A DNA stretch of 64,000 bases from Myxococcota bacterium (GTDB taxonomy: Bacteria > Myxococcota_A > UBA9160 > UBA4427). Numbering within the stretch: the first letter of the stretch is position 1; each line of letters starts with the position of its first letter. The notes beneath the pieces were generated by a model, which worked only from the letters and a program-made list of their open reading frames with translations, did not search any database and had not been told where the DNA came from. A program made the position numbers and the translations under genes. Location of the stretch: positions 62,001 to 126,000 of the forward strand of contig JAWKRT010000001.1 in the NCBI GenBank assembly GCA_041389495.1. The letters are read 5' to 3'. Positions 1 to 11,115 of the stretch are shown here, in pieces.

Positions 1-1104
1 CGCGCAGTGATGGCCGGTGCGCAGCGCGATGCCCTCCTGGTCGAGGATGGTGCCGACGTCGTGCGGGTGCGCGAAGTCGAGCACGAAGGAGACGACGGCG
101 GCCTTCTGCCGCGCGGTGCCGACGATGCGCAGCCCGGGCACGGCGCCGAGCCGCTCGGTCGCGTGCGCGAGCAGGTCGTGCTCGTGCGCGGCGATCGCGT
201 CGAGCCCGAGCGCCTCGACGTACTCGATCGCCGCGGCGAGCCCGACGGCCTCGGCGATCGCGGGCGTGCCGGCCTCGAACTTCGCGGGCACGGGCGCGTA
301 GGTCGTCCGCTCGAACGTCACCTGCTCGATCATGTCGCCGCCGCCCTGCCACGGCGGCATCGCGTCGAGCAGCGGGAGGCGGCCCCACAGCGCGCCGATG
401 CCCGACGGCCCGAAGATCTTGTGCCCGGTGACGACGTAGAAGTCGCAGCCGAGGTCGGCGACGTCGATGCGCAGGTGCGGCGCGGCCTGCGCGCCGTCGA
501 CGAGCACGAGCGCGCCGTGCGCGTGCGCGAGCGCGGCGATCTCCTTCACCGGGTTGATCGTGCCGAGCGCGTTCGACACGTGCGTCACGCCGACGAGCTT
601 CGTGCGCGGCGTGAGGAGCTTCGCGAGCTCGTCCATCTCGAGCTCGCCGCGGTCGTCGATCGGCACGACGCGCAGCCGCGCGCCCGTCTGCGCGCACAGC
701 ATCTGCCACGGCACGATGTTGGCGTGGTGCTCCATCTGCGTGACGAGCACCTCGTCACCGGCGCCGACGTTCGCGCGTCCCCACGCCTGCGCGACGAGGT
801 TGATGCCCTCGGTCGCGTTGCGCGTGAACACGATCTCGCGCGGCGAGGCCGCGCCGAGGAAGCGGGCGACCGTGGCGCGCGCGCCCTCGAAGGCCTCGGT
901 CGACGCCTGCGAGAGCCGGTACACGCCGCGGTGGATGTTCGCGTAGCTCGTCTCGTAGAAGGCGGTCATCGCGTCGAGCACGGCGCGCGGCTTCTGCGCG
1001 CTCGCCGCGCTGTCGAGGAAGACGAGCCGCCGGCCGCGCACGGGCTCGGCGAGGATCGGGAAGTCGGCGCGCACGCGCGCGACGTCGAGCGCGGCGCGCG
1101 TCAT
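1..1104 (-). CDS. sufS: SufS cysteine desulfurase (3' end beyond window)
   Basis: PLP-dependent cysteine desulfurase. It takes sulfur from cysteine as an enzyme persulfide and passes it to the SufBCD scaffold for Fe-S cluster assembly in the cytoplasm. The PLP lysine is in a TGHKIFGPSG motif (about residue 229). The RTGHHCA motif puts the catalytic cysteine at about residue 367, almost on the window edge, so only the last few dozen residues are missing. Residues such as NATEGINLVA and MEHHANIVPWQ are typical of the family. The ATG overlaps the sufD stop as ATGA, so translation is coupled and this is the last Suf gene visible in the operon. No SufE or SufU is seen in the window; one may lie just outside. 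Confidence 0.96.
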   Translation of the reverse strand, partial: MTRAALDVARVRADFPILAEPVRGRRLVFLDSAASAQKPRAVLDAMTAFYETSYANIHRGVYRLSQASTEAFEGARATVARFLGAASPREIVFTRNATEGINLVAQAWGRANVGAGDEVLVTQMEHHANIVPWQMLCAQTGARLRVVPIDDRGELEMDELAKLLTPRTKLVGVTHVSNALGTINPVKEIAALAHAHGALVLVDGAQAAPHLRIDVADLGCDFYVVTGHKIFGPSGIGALWGRLPLLDAMPPWQGGGDMIEQVTFERTTYAPVPAKFEAGTPAIAEAVGLAAAIEYVEALGLDAIAAHEHDLLAHATERLGAVPGLRIVGTARQKAAVVSFVLDFAHPHDVGTILDQEGIALRTGHHCA

Positions 1105-2359
1105 CGCTCGGCTCCTTCGAGGCCGGCGGCGCCGCCGATCGCCGCGCGCACGCGCTCGCGCACCGCGGCGCCGAGCACGTCGCCCGCGAGCGCCGCGACG
1201 TCGTCGACCACCTCGCTCGCGAACGCCTCGACCAGCATGCGGTGCGCGTCGCCGCGGGCGATGCCGCGCGAGCGCAGGAAGAAGAGCGCGTCGCGGTCGA
1301 GCTGGCCGATCGTCGATCCGTGGCTGCAGCGCACGTCGTCGGCCCAGATCTCGAGCTGCGGCTTCGTGTCGATCTCGGCGTGCGGCGAGAGCAGCAGGTT
1401 CGGGTTTCGCTGCTCGGCCGACGTCTTCTGCGCGTCCGGCCGCACGACGACGCGGCCGCGGAAGACGCCGCGCGAGCGGTCGGCGAGCACGCCCTTGTAG
1501 AGCTCGCGACTCGTGCAGTGCGGGACGGCGTGGTCGACGAGCGTGTGGTTGTCGACGTGGCGCGTGCCGCTCCCGAGGAAGAGCCCGTCGAGGTCGACCG
1601 CGGCTCCCTCCTCCGCGAGCACGACCTCGACGTCGTTTCGCACGAGCGCGCCGCCGAGCGCGAGCGTGACGACGCGGAGCGAGCCGCCCCGCTCGACGCG
1701 AGCGAACAGGCGCGAGACGTGGAGCGCGGCGTCGTCCTCGCGCTGCAGCCATACGACGTCGAGCCGCGCGCCGGGGCCGACGCGCAGCTCGGCGAGCGCG
1801 TTCGTGAAGCGCGCGCCGAGCGAGCCGCCGCCGCCCGCGCCCGCGCGCGATGCGAAGTCGACGACGACGACCGCGCGGCTCGTGGCCGCGGCCTCGAGCC
1901 ACAGGCGCGGGTGCTGCATGCCGGGCGCGGCCTCGAACGCGACGCGCACGGGCGCGTCGAGCGCCGCGCCGCGCGGCACGCGCACGACGGCACCGCCGTC
2001 GAAGCACGCGGTGTTGAGCGCGGCGAACGCGTCGCGCTTCGGGTCGGCGAGCGAGCCGAGGCGGCCCTCGAGCCCCGCGTCGTCGGGCTCGCCGCGCGAG
2101 TCGCCGCGCGCGCCGGCGAGCACGTCGCCGAGCGCGCTCGCCGCGCCGTCGCCGCCCTCGATGCGCGGCGCGCACGGCGCGAGCGCGAGCGCGTCGAGGT
2201 CGAGCGCGCGGAGCGCCGAGCCCGTGTACTTCCAGTCTTCGAGGCGCGACGTCGGGAGGCCCTGCTCGGCGAAGCGCGCGAGCGCATCGGCGCGCAGCGC
2301 ACCGAGCCACGCGGGCTCGCCGGGCCGCGCGGTGCCGAGCCGCTCTCGCAGCGCACCCG

Positions 2360-2363
<4 letters not shown>
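1101..2363 (-). CDS. sufD: SufD, Fe-S cluster scaffold subunit
   Basis: Partner of SufB and SufC in the SufBC2D scaffold that builds Fe-S clusters; known members lack catalytic activity and are needed for iron entry. About 420 residues, the usual length. The N-terminus carries LPTSRLEDWKYTG, the typical SufD entry motif, and the C-terminal beta-helix region contains DDVRCSHGSTIGQLD and FFLRSRGI, shared with SufB. The start is taken as GTG because it overlaps the sufC stop as GTGA; the frame stays open further upstream but those residues are low-complexity Arg/Ala shadow sequence. Its own stop overlaps the sufS start. The order B-C-D-S is the common suf operon order. Confidence 0.93.
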
Positions 2364-3148
<785 letters not shown>

Positions 3149-3164
3149 GAAACGTTCCTCTCGC

Positions 3165-4619
<1,455 letters not shown>

Positions 4620-4624
4620 GCGGG

Positions 4625-5140
4625 CTACTCCGCTCGCGCGCGCGGCGGCGCGCCGGGCGTTCGTTCGAGGAGGCGGAGCGCGTCGCTCGCGAAGTGCGAC
4701 GCGCCGAAGTGCGGGTCGACGAGGTCGGCGAGCGTCACCGCGCGCAGCGCGTCGCGCACGACCTGGTTGATCGTCGTGATCGGGTCGCGCACCGCGCAGC
4801 GCACTTCGTGCAGGCACACCGAAGGGCCGACGGCGCACTCCGTGATCGCGACCGGCCCCTCGAGCGCGTCGATCACCTCGGCGACCGTGATGCGCTGCGC
4901 GGGTCGCGCGAGCGCATAGCCGCCCTTCGAGCCGCGCTGCGACTCGAGGATGCCGCCGCGCGCGAGCAGCTTGAGCACCTTGCTGACGACGGGAACCGGG
5001 AGGTCGACGTCGGCCGCGAGCTCGCGCGCGTTGTGCGGCTCGGGCTCGCTCGCACCGAGCGCGGCGTCGGCGGGCGCGCCCTTCGCGAGGTGCGCGAGCA
5101 GCACGATGCCGTAGTCGGTGATCTTGCTCAGTCGGAACAT
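4625..5140 (-). CDS. Rrf2-family (IscR/SUF-type) Fe-S regulator
   Basis: Transcription factor of the Rrf2 family, 171 residues, first gene of the suf operon. The winged-helix part covers about residues 1-85 (MFRLSKITDYGIVLLAHLA at the N-terminus; VSKVLKLLARGGIL as the probable recognition helix; wing GSKGGYALAR). A three-cysteine motif follows, C-X6-C-X5-C in ECAVGPSVCLHEVRC, matching the cluster ligands of IscR/RsrR-type proteins. Rrf2 proteins beside suf genes usually repress the operon when clusters are plentiful. Here the two palindromes just upstream (5251-5269 and 5276-5294) support autoregulation. It resembles the SUF system regulator subgroup. The 5' leader is about 100 nt. Confidence 0.92.
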   Translation of the reverse strand: MFRLSKITDYGIVLLAHLAKGAPADAALGASEPEPHNARELAADVDLPVPVVSKVLKLLARGGILESQRGSKGGYALARPAQRITVAEVIDALEGPVAITECAVGPSVCLHEVRCAVRDPITTINQVVRDALRAVTLADLVDPHFGASHFASDALRLLERTPGAPPRARAE

Positions 5141-5244
5141 GCGGGTCCTGGCGGCGCCGCGGGGCGCCGCGAGCGGCTTCGAGTCGGTCGGGGGCCGCGC
5201 GCCCGGTGCGCGCAGCTCGCGCCGCCCCGGGCGCGACGGCGCGC

Positions 5245-5294
5245 ACTATATCGGACCGCTTCGGTCCCGTAAATGTCGGACTGAAGAGGTCCGA
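5245..5294 (-). promoter_or_regulatory. suf operon promoter with two Rrf2 operators
   Basis: Read on the minus strand there is a -35 TTTACG (5268-5273), a 17 bp spacer and a -10 TATAGT (5245-5250). Two palindromes of the form TCGGAC-N7-GTCC lie at 5251-5269 and 5276-5294, with centres 25 bp apart. The first sits in the promoter spacer and the second just upstream of the -35. The first also resembles the E. coli IscR type 1 site (ATA flank, GAC/GTC half-sites). The placement fits repression by the Rrf2 protein encoded directly downstream. Confidence 0.8.
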
Positions 5295-5344
5295 TTCCCG
5301 GCCGCGCGCCGACCTTCGGGAAAGACCCGAGTGAATCCAGTGGC

Positions 5345-6577
5345 TTAGCCGGGGGCGGGTGCAGCGTCGACGAGCGGCGCGAAGAGCCCGAGCCCGTCGC
5401 GCCGCCACGCGAGCGGCGGCGACTGCATCTCGCCCGGCGCGCACAGGCGATGGCCGCCGAGGCCGGCGAGCGCCTCCCGGGCCTCCGCGTCGCCGATCCC
5501 GGCGACGGCGATCGTCGACAGGAAGCGGGCGATCGGCGCGACGGCCTCGCGCAGCGCGGCGACGCTCGCGACCGGGTGGAGGCGCGCGAAGCGGTGGAGC
5601 GGTGCGGCCCGCCATCGCGCGTCCGGCTCGAGCACGACGGTCGAGGCCGCGGCCTCGCGCAGCACGTGCGCACGGCGCGCGTCGGCCGACGCGAAGCGCA
5701 GCCGCGCGCTCTCGCGCTCCGCCCGGATCGCGGCGGCGGCCGCGGTGTCGACCGCGCCGCGCGGCGCCGCGCGCTCCCGCTCCTCGAGCGCGTCGGCGAG
5801 CGCGTGCGCGAACGCGACGAGCGCCTCCGGCGCGCAGCCGACCGCGAACACCGCGGCCGGCGACAGGCACCCGAGCTGGTCCCAATCCGCGACGTCGACG
5901 GCGAGTGCGCGCGCGGTCGCCGCGTCGAGCGCGGACGGCCCGAGGACGGCGATCGACAGCCGATGCCCGTAGCCGACGAGCGACTGCTGCGGCGAGAGGC
6001 GCGCGCGCACCGCGTCGAGCGTCGCGTCGGCGCCGCTCGCGACGATGCACTCACTCGCGAAGAAGGCGCGCGCGCGGGCGTCGTCGCGCGCCGGGTCGAA
6101 CGACGCGATCGCCGCGCACCGCCCGAGCGCGGCGTCGACCTCGGCGATCGAGCGGAGCACGAGCGGCAGCGTCGCGGCGTCGCGCGACGCAGGCTTCGCG
6201 AGCACGGGCGTGCGCACGGCGAGCGCGCACACGACGTGCAGCAGCGTCGGCATCGGGATCGAGCCGGCGAGCAGGAGCGAGGTGAGCGGCGCGCCGTGCG
6301 CGTGCGCGCGCGCGCCGAGCTCGGCGTCGAACGCCGCGCGGAACGCGTCGCCCGTGAAGCCCGCGAGCGCGCGCGCGAGCGCGTCGCGCACGTTCGCTTC
6401 CGAGAAGCCCGCGGCGCGCGCGTGCGCGGGGACGAGCGCGCGCTGCCACGGGCCGTCCGGGTCGCTCCACGCGTCGAGCACGCGCGCGAGCGCCGCGACC
6501 ACCTCGTCGTGCGGGCGCGCGCGGAGCGCGCGCCCGGCCTCGCGCAGCACGCGCGCGGCGCCGGCGACGTCGCTCAC
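5345..6577 (-). CDS. LuxC-type acyl-CoA/acyl-protein reductase
   Basis: Member of the LuxC fatty-acid reductase family (aldehyde dehydrogenase fold, NADPH-dependent), 410 residues. It reduces an acyl thioester to the aldehyde through an acyl-cysteine. The candidate catalytic cysteine is in DWDQLGCLSP (about residue 237). Other family stretches are GSIPMPTLL, LAKPASRDA, GYGHRLSIAVLG and a C-terminal LGGHRLCAPGEMQSPPL. GTG is taken as start because it overlaps the LuxE stop as GTGA. It is the last gene of the aminotransferase-LuxE-LuxC operon. No luxAB or luxD is nearby, so bioluminescence is not implied; the natural acyl substrate is unknown. Confidence 0.88.
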   Translation of the reverse strand: MSDVAGAARVLREAGRALRARPHDEVVAALARVLDAWSDPDGPWQRALVPAHARAAGFSEANVRDALARALAGFTGDAFRAAFDAELGARAHAHGAPLTSLLLAGSIPMPTLLHVVCALAVRTPVLAKPASRDAATLPLVLRSIAEVDAALGRCAAIASFDPARDDARARAFFASECIVASGADATLDAVRARLSPQQSLVGYGHRLSIAVLGPSALDAATARALAVDVADWDQLGCLSPAAVFAVGCAPEALVAFAHALADALEERERAAPRGAVDTAAAAAIRAERESARLRFASADARRAHVLREAAASTVVLEPDARWRAAPLHRFARLHPVASVAALREAVAPIARFLSTIAVAGIGDAEAREALAGLGGHRLCAPGEMQSPPLAWRRDGLGLFAPLVDAAPAPG

Positions 6578-7809
6578 GACCCGCTCTCGCCCGCGCCTTC
6601 GCCGCCCGGCTTCGGGCCCGCGCCTGCGCCTTCCCCGCCTAGCATCGCGTCGGCGGCGATCGAGCAGCCGCGCTCCTCGGCGCCGGGCGAGCGGCCGAGC
6701 ACGACGAAGCCCTCGCCGTGCCGCGCCGACGCCGCATCGCTCCCCGCGGCGACGATGCGCCCGAGGTCCGCCGTCTCGATCGCCGCGACGCTCCCGGTGT
6801 TCGCGAGGTCGTGCACGACCAGCACGCCGACCTCGCCCGGCGCGACGTCGGCACCCGTCGCGGGGTCGATCGCGCGCACGCGCGCCCACGGCGGGCCGAG
6901 CTTGCGCAGCGGCCCGCCCGGGTCGGCGAGCGACGCGTCGTAGAACTGCGAGCCGAGCTCCGTCATGCCGTACTGGTTGACGACGTGCGAGCGCGGGAGG
7001 CCGAGGGCCGCGGCGATCGCCGCGTGCAGCTCGTCGCGCGGCACCTCGCGCGCGCGTCCCTTGAACCCGCCCGTCTCCATCGCGCGCGATCCGGGCGGGA
7101 GCGGCGTGGCCGCGGTGCCCGCGCGCGCGTCGAGCCAGTGCACGAACGCGAACGCGGTGCCGAGCAGCGCGACGGGCTCGCGCGCGCGTCGCGCGTCGTC
7201 GAGCGCGCGCTCGAGCGAAGCGGCGTCGAGCGCGCCGTCGCGCACGTCGAAGCCGCTCGCGTCGGTGCCGCGCGCGGCGAGCAGGCAGCCGAACATGTGC
7301 GAGAGCGACGAGTCGGGCGCCTCGGCGGGCGACGGCGCGAGCACGCGCATGCGCATGCGTCCCGCGACGTCGGGGAACAGGAGATGGGAGAGCGTCGGGA
7401 GCAGCGACGCCTCGTAGAGCGCGAGCGTGTCGAGCGCGAGCTCGCCGCGCTGCTGCGTCGTCGTCCCGCTCGTCCGGAACACCTTGACGGTTCGCGCGGG
7501 CTCGAAGCTCGCGATGCGCAGCTCCTTGAACGCGCCGGTCGGCACGGCGGGAACGTCGCGCCAGCCGCGCACGTTCTCGCGCGTGCGGCCGAGCGCGCCG
7601 CAGTAGCGCGCGTACGGCGCGCAGTGCGCGAGCTGGAACGCGAAGAGCTCGAGGGCGAGCGCCTCGAAGCGCGCGTCGTCGCGCGCGAACGCGGGCGCCC
7701 GAGCCGCCTCGCGCATCCACGCGCGCACGCGCGCGTCGAGGTCCGCGCGCCAGGCGTCGCGCTCCGCCGGGCGCGCCGCTCCGCGCGCGCCGTCGCGACC
7801 GCCGGTCAT
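6574..7809 (-). CDS. LuxE-type acyl-protein synthetase
   Basis: ATP-dependent acyl-activating enzyme of the LuxE family (ANL fold), 411 residues. It would activate a carboxylic acid and hold it as a thioester for the LuxC reductase. Visible are the phosphate-binding-like loop FRTSGTTTQQRGE, VNQYGMTELGSQFYD (adenylate-forming core) and the C-terminal RGCSIAADAM, which carries the family's acyl-accepting cysteine at about residue 382. The tail after it is Gly/Ala-rich and probably disordered. Start and stop overlap its neighbours as ATGA and GTGA, so all three proteins should be made together. Confidence 0.86.
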   Translation of the reverse strand: MTGGRDGARGAARPAERDAWRADLDARVRAWMREAARAPAFARDDARFEALALELFAFQLAHCAPYARYCGALGRTRENVRGWRDVPAVPTGAFKELRIASFEPARTVKVFRTSGTTTQQRGELALDTLALYEASLLPTLSHLLFPDVAGRMRMRVLAPSPAEAPDSSLSHMFGCLLAARGTDASGFDVRDGALDAASLERALDDARRAREPVALLGTAFAFVHWLDARAGTAATPLPPGSRAMETGGFKGRAREVPRDELHAAIAAALGLPRSHVVNQYGMTELGSQFYDASLADPGGPLRKLGPPWARVRAIDPATGADVAPGEVGVLVVHDLANTGSVAAIETADLGRIVAAGSDAASARHGEGFVVLGRSPGAEERGCSIAADAMLGGEGAGAGPKPGGEGAGESGS

Positions 7810-9140
7810 GCCAGCGCGTCCGCGAGCGCGTCGATCGCGGCCGAGAGCTGGCTCTCGGCGATGCAGAGCGGCGGAGTCAGCGACAGCACGCGGCCGCCGT
7901 CGCCCGACGGCAGCAGGATGAAGCCGCGCGCGAGCACCTCCGCGCACGCGCGCAGCGCGCGCGCTGCGTCCGCGCACTCGACGCCGATCATGAGCCCGAG
8001 CCCGCGCACGTCGGTGACCGCGTCGAGGCTCGCGAGCCGCTCTCTCGCGCGTGCGAGCGCTCGCGCGCCGAGTGACGCGCTCCGCTCGACCAGCCCGTCG
8101 GCCTCGAGCGCGCGGATCGACGCGAGCGCGGCGGCGCAGCTCGCCGGATGTCCGAGGAAGGTCTGCGTGTGGAGCGCCTCACCCGTCGACGCGGGCCACG
8201 CGTCCATCACCTCCGCGCGGCCGAGGCACGCGGCGATCGGCATGCCCGACGAGAGTCCCTTGCCGATGCAGAGCAGGTCGGGCGCCACGCCCTCGTGCTC
8301 GCACGCGAAGAGCTTCCCGGTGCGACCGAAGCCCGTGTACACCTCGTCGGCGACGAGCAGCCAGCCGCGCTCGTCGCAGAGCGCGCGGAGCGCGCGCAGG
8401 AAGCCGCGCGGCGGCACGCGTTCGCCTCCGCGCCCCTGCACGGGCTCGACGAGCACGGCGCCGGTCGCGACACCGCGGGCCGCGAGCGCGTCGGCCGCGC
8501 GCGTGACGTCGGCCGCGTCGCCGAAGCGCGCGTGCGCGCAGGCGTCGGGCAGGCGCGCGGCGAACGGCGCCCGGAAGTCGCTCCGCCACGTCGCGTCGAG
8601 CGCGCCGAACGCGAGCCCGTGGTAGCCGCCCTCGAACGCGACGACACCCGCGCGGCCGGTCGCGAGCTGCGCCGTCTTCAGCGCCGTCTCGACCGCATCC
8701 GAGCCCGACGAGACGAGCACGCCGCGCGCGTCGCCACCGCCCGGATAGCGCGCGACGAGCGCCTCGAGCAGCTCGACCTTCACGCGCGGCGGGTGCACGT
8801 CGCCCATTCCGTGGAGGAGCTCGCGCGCCTGTGCGGCGATCGCATCGACGACGTCGGGATGCGCGTGGCCGACGTTCGCGACGCCGAAGGCGCCGGAGAG
8901 GTCGACGAAGCGGTTGCCGTCGACGTCCCAGACGTTCGCGCCGTGCGCGCGCTCCCAGAAGACGGGCGCGTCGGGGACGAGGCACGTGACGTTGCGGCTC
9001 TCGACGCGCGCGAGGCGCGCGGCGAGCGCGCGCGAGCGCGGGCCGGGAACGCCCGCGACGAGCGCGGGCGCGAGCGGGGCGAAGCGCTCGCCCGCGCCTG
9101 CGGCGGAGTCGCGCGAGTTCGGGGCGTCGGGGGGCGACAC
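7806..9140 (-). CDS. Class III aminotransferase of the LuxE/LuxC operon
   Basis: PLP-dependent class III (omega-type) aminotransferase, 444 residues. Motifs are VSSGSDAVETALKTAQ (phosphate-binding cup), FEGGYHGLAFGAL, LVADEVYTGFGRTGKLFACEH (PLP aspartate) and CIGKGLSSGMPIAA (Schiff-base lysine). The C-terminal LTPPLCIAESQL is typical of the class. It is the first gene of the operon. GTG is chosen because a TAGCAT hexamer (minus strand, 9149-9154) stands 8 nt before it, as at other leaderless starts here; no Shine-Dalgarno is visible. Its place before acid-activating and reducing enzymes suggests it aminates the aldehyde they make, or supplies an amino donor step. The substrate cannot be read from the sequence. 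Confidence 0.88.
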   Translation of the reverse strand: MSPPDAPNSRDSAAGAGERFAPLAPALVAGVPGPRSRALAARLARVESRNVTCLVPDAPVFWERAHGANVWDVDGNRFVDLSGAFGVANVGHAHPDVVDAIAAQARELLHGMGDVHPPRVKVELLEALVARYPGGGDARGVLVSSGSDAVETALKTAQLATGRAGVVAFEGGYHGLAFGALDATWRSDFRAPFAARLPDACAHARFGDAADVTRAADALAARGVATGAVLVEPVQGRGGERVPPRGFLRALRALCDERGWLLVADEVYTGFGRTGKLFACEHEGVAPDLLCIGKGLSSGMPIAACLGRAEVMDAWPASTGEALHTQTFLGHPASCAAALASIRALEADGLVERSASLGARALARARERLASLDAVTDVRGLGLMIGVECADAARALRACAEVLARGFILLPSGDGGRVLSLTPPLCIAESQLSAAIDALADALA

Positions 9141-9205
9141 GGCGGCCGATGCTAGCAATGCGCCCGCGCGCGCCGGCACGAGCGCGCCCGCCGGCGCGCG
9201 ACGCG

Positions 9206-10555
9206 TCAGCGCGGGTCGAGCGCGATCGCGCGCCCCTCGGACGCAGCGGGCGGCGCGATGCCGAGGAGCGCGGCCACGGTCGGTGCGACGTCGATCGAGC
9301 GCACGTCGCCGAGCGCCGCGCCGCGCCCCGTGCCGCGCCCGAGCGCGAGGAAGACGCCCGCCATCTCGGGCACGCTCGCGACGTCGTAGCCGTGCATGCC
9401 GCGCGGCCCGCCCGCGCCGCCGAGCACCCGTGCGAGCCCTCCCCGCGCGCTCGTCAGCACGCGCGTCGGACCCGCGACGACGACGACGTCGCCGACGCGC
9501 GAGGGATGCGCATAGCGAAGCCGCGGCGGCAGGTCGTCGCGCGCGTAGGCGGCGACGCCGTCGATGCCGGCGAGTGCGGCGACCGCCCGCGCCGCCTCCT
9601 CCGAGCCGGGCGAGTCGAGGTGGACGTGTGCGACCGCGCCCGCGTGCACGACGCGCGCTCTCACGCCGGCTGCGCGGAGTGCCGCGCCGACGTCGATCGG
9701 CGAGCCGGCGTCGATCATGCCGTGGTCGCTCACGACGACGAGCGTCGTCGCCGCCCACGCTTCGCGCGCGTCGAGACCGGCGAGCAGCCGCCCGAGCTGG
9801 GCGTCCTGCGCGCGCAGCGCGGCCGCGACCTCGGGCGATGCGGGGCCGTGCTCGTGCCCGGCGTGGTCGGCGCCGTGCCACCACGCCATGACGAGCTGCG
9901 GTCGTTCGCCCGGCGGCAGGTCGAGCCAGGCGAGGATGCGGTCGACCTTCGCGCTCTCGGGCACCTTCGAGTCGAACGGCCGCATCCGGTACGTCGCGCC
10001 CGCGCCTCGCCAGTCGGTCTCGGACCCGACCCAGAAGAAGACCGCCGCGCGCACGCCCTGTCGCTCGGCCGCCACCCAGAGCGGCTCGGCGTCGATCCAG
10101 CTCGCGTCGGCGCCGTAGTCGAACTCCTCGCCGCGCGCGCGATCCCGGAACCGGTTCGCGACGATGCCGTGCACGTCCGCCGGCGCGCCCGTCGCGACCG
10201 TGACGTGGCTCGGGAACGTGAGCGAGGGGAAGGGCGGGAGCAGTCGGGCCGCGCGCGCGCCCTCGCGGCGCAGGCGCGCGAACGCGGGCAGGTCGGAGCG
10301 CTCGAGCATGTCGAAGCGGACGCCGTCGAGCGAGAGCACGACGACCGTCGGCGCGCGCGCGGCCGCGGCGGTGTCCGGCGCGACCGCGCCGCTCGGCTCG
10401 GTCGCCATCGAAGCGGGTGTGTGCGCGCGGTCGGCGCCCGCGAAGCACGCCGCGAGCGCGAGAAGCAGTGCGAGCAGGGCGGCGCGCGCGGCACGACGCG
10501 TCGCGCGCGTCGTCGGGATCGGCGAGGACGGAGCTCGGCGTCGCGCGGTCGGCAT
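9206..10555 (-). CDS. Exported nucleotide pyrophosphatase/phosphodiesterase family protein
   Basis: Alkaline phosphatase superfamily protein of the type I phosphodiesterase/NPP group, 449 residues. The N-terminus is a lipoprotein signal (hydrophobic run ending LALAAC, Cys about 37). Metal-site motifs are visible: LSLDGVRFDML, FPSLTFPSHVTVATG with the candidate nucleophile Thr, HGADHAGHEHG and VVVSDHGM, plus a late MHGYD. It would hydrolyse phosphodiesters or pyrophosphates in the periplasm; the substrate is not predictable. ATG is preceded 9 nt upstream by TATCAT (10565-10570), so the message may be leaderless. It is transcribed divergently from folK. Confidence 0.88.
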   Translation of the reverse strand: MPTARRRAPSSPIPTTRATRRAARAALLALLLALAACFAGADRAHTPASMATEPSGAVAPDTAAAARAPTVVVLSLDGVRFDMLERSDLPAFARLRREGARAARLLPPFPSLTFPSHVTVATGAPADVHGIVANRFRDRARGEEFDYGADASWIDAEPLWVAAERQGVRAAVFFWVGSETDWRGAGATYRMRPFDSKVPESAKVDRILAWLDLPPGERPQLVMAWWHGADHAGHEHGPASPEVAAALRAQDAQLGRLLAGLDAREAWAATTLVVVSDHGMIDAGSPIDVGAALRAAGVRARVVHAGAVAHVHLDSPGSEEAARAVAALAGIDGVAAYARDDLPPRLRYAHPSRVGDVVVVAGPTRVLTSARGGLARVLGGAGGPRGMHGYDVASVPEMAGVFLALGRGTGRGAALGDVRSIDVAPTVAALLGIAPPAASEGRAIALDPR

Positions 10556-10597
10556 CGCGGCGCGATGATACCGGGCGGACGGGAGGGGAAGCGCAAC

Positions 10598-11110
10598 GTG
10601 ACGGTGACGGCGTGCATCGGGCTCGGCGCCAACCTCGGCGATCGCGAAGCGACGCTGTGCGAGGCGATCGATGCGATCGAGTCCACGCGCGGCGTCCGCG
10701 TCGTCGCGCGCTCGTCGCTCTGGGAGACCGACCCGGTCGGTCCGCCGCCGCAGGGCCCCTATCTGAATGGGGCCGTGCGCATCGAGACGTCGCTCGACGC
10801 ACGCGCGCTGCTCGCCCGGCTCCACGAGATCGAGGCCGACGCGGGACGCGTTCGCGCGGACCGGCCGCGCAACAGCGCGCGCACGCTCGACCTCGACCTC
10901 CTGCTCTTCGGCGACGCGCGCATCGACGAGCCCGCGCTCGTCGTTCCGCATCCGCGTCTGCACGAGCGTCCGTTCGTGCTCGTGCCGCTCGCGGAGGTCG
11001 CGGGCGAGCTGTGGCATCCGGTCCTGCAGCGGACGATCGCCGAGCTCGCGGGTCGCGCGGGCCGCGCAGGCGTGCGCGGGCGCGCAGACGGCGAGCGCTC
11101 CGGGAGGTGA
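10598..11110 (+). CDS. folK: HPPK, folate pathway pyrophosphokinase
   Basis: 2-amino-4-hydroxy-6-hydroxymethyldihydropteridine pyrophosphokinase, 170 residues. It transfers pyrophosphate from ATP to the pterin in folate synthesis. Motifs are CIGLGANLGDRE at the N-terminus, RPRNSARTLDLDLLLFGD (Mg-binding aspartates) and PHPRLHERPFVLVPL. The GTG start is preferred over the in-frame ATG at 10565 because GGGAGGGG lies about 9 nt before it and the core fold begins right there. Other folate genes are not in the window. The stop lies inside the ribosome-binding site of the next gene, so the two are probably co-translated. Confidence 0.93.
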   Translation: MTVTACIGLGANLGDREATLCEAIDAIESTRGVRVVARSSLWETDPVGPPPQGPYLNGAVRIETSLDARALLARLHEIEADAGRVRADRPRNSARTLDLDLLLFGDARIDEPALVVPHPRLHERPFVLVPLAEVAGELWHPVLQRTIAELAGRAGRAGVRGRADGERSGR

Positions 11111-11115
11111 CGAGC

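Noticed and set aside
5345..9154. A bioluminescence (lux) operon
   Set aside because: LuxC and LuxE are present, but no luxA, luxB or luxD; the aminotransferase points elsewhere.
10565..10597. Earlier ATG start for FolK at 10565
   Set aside because: The GTG at 10598 has GGGAGGGG at the right distance and begins at the conserved core; the upstream codons overlap the divergent gene's -10.
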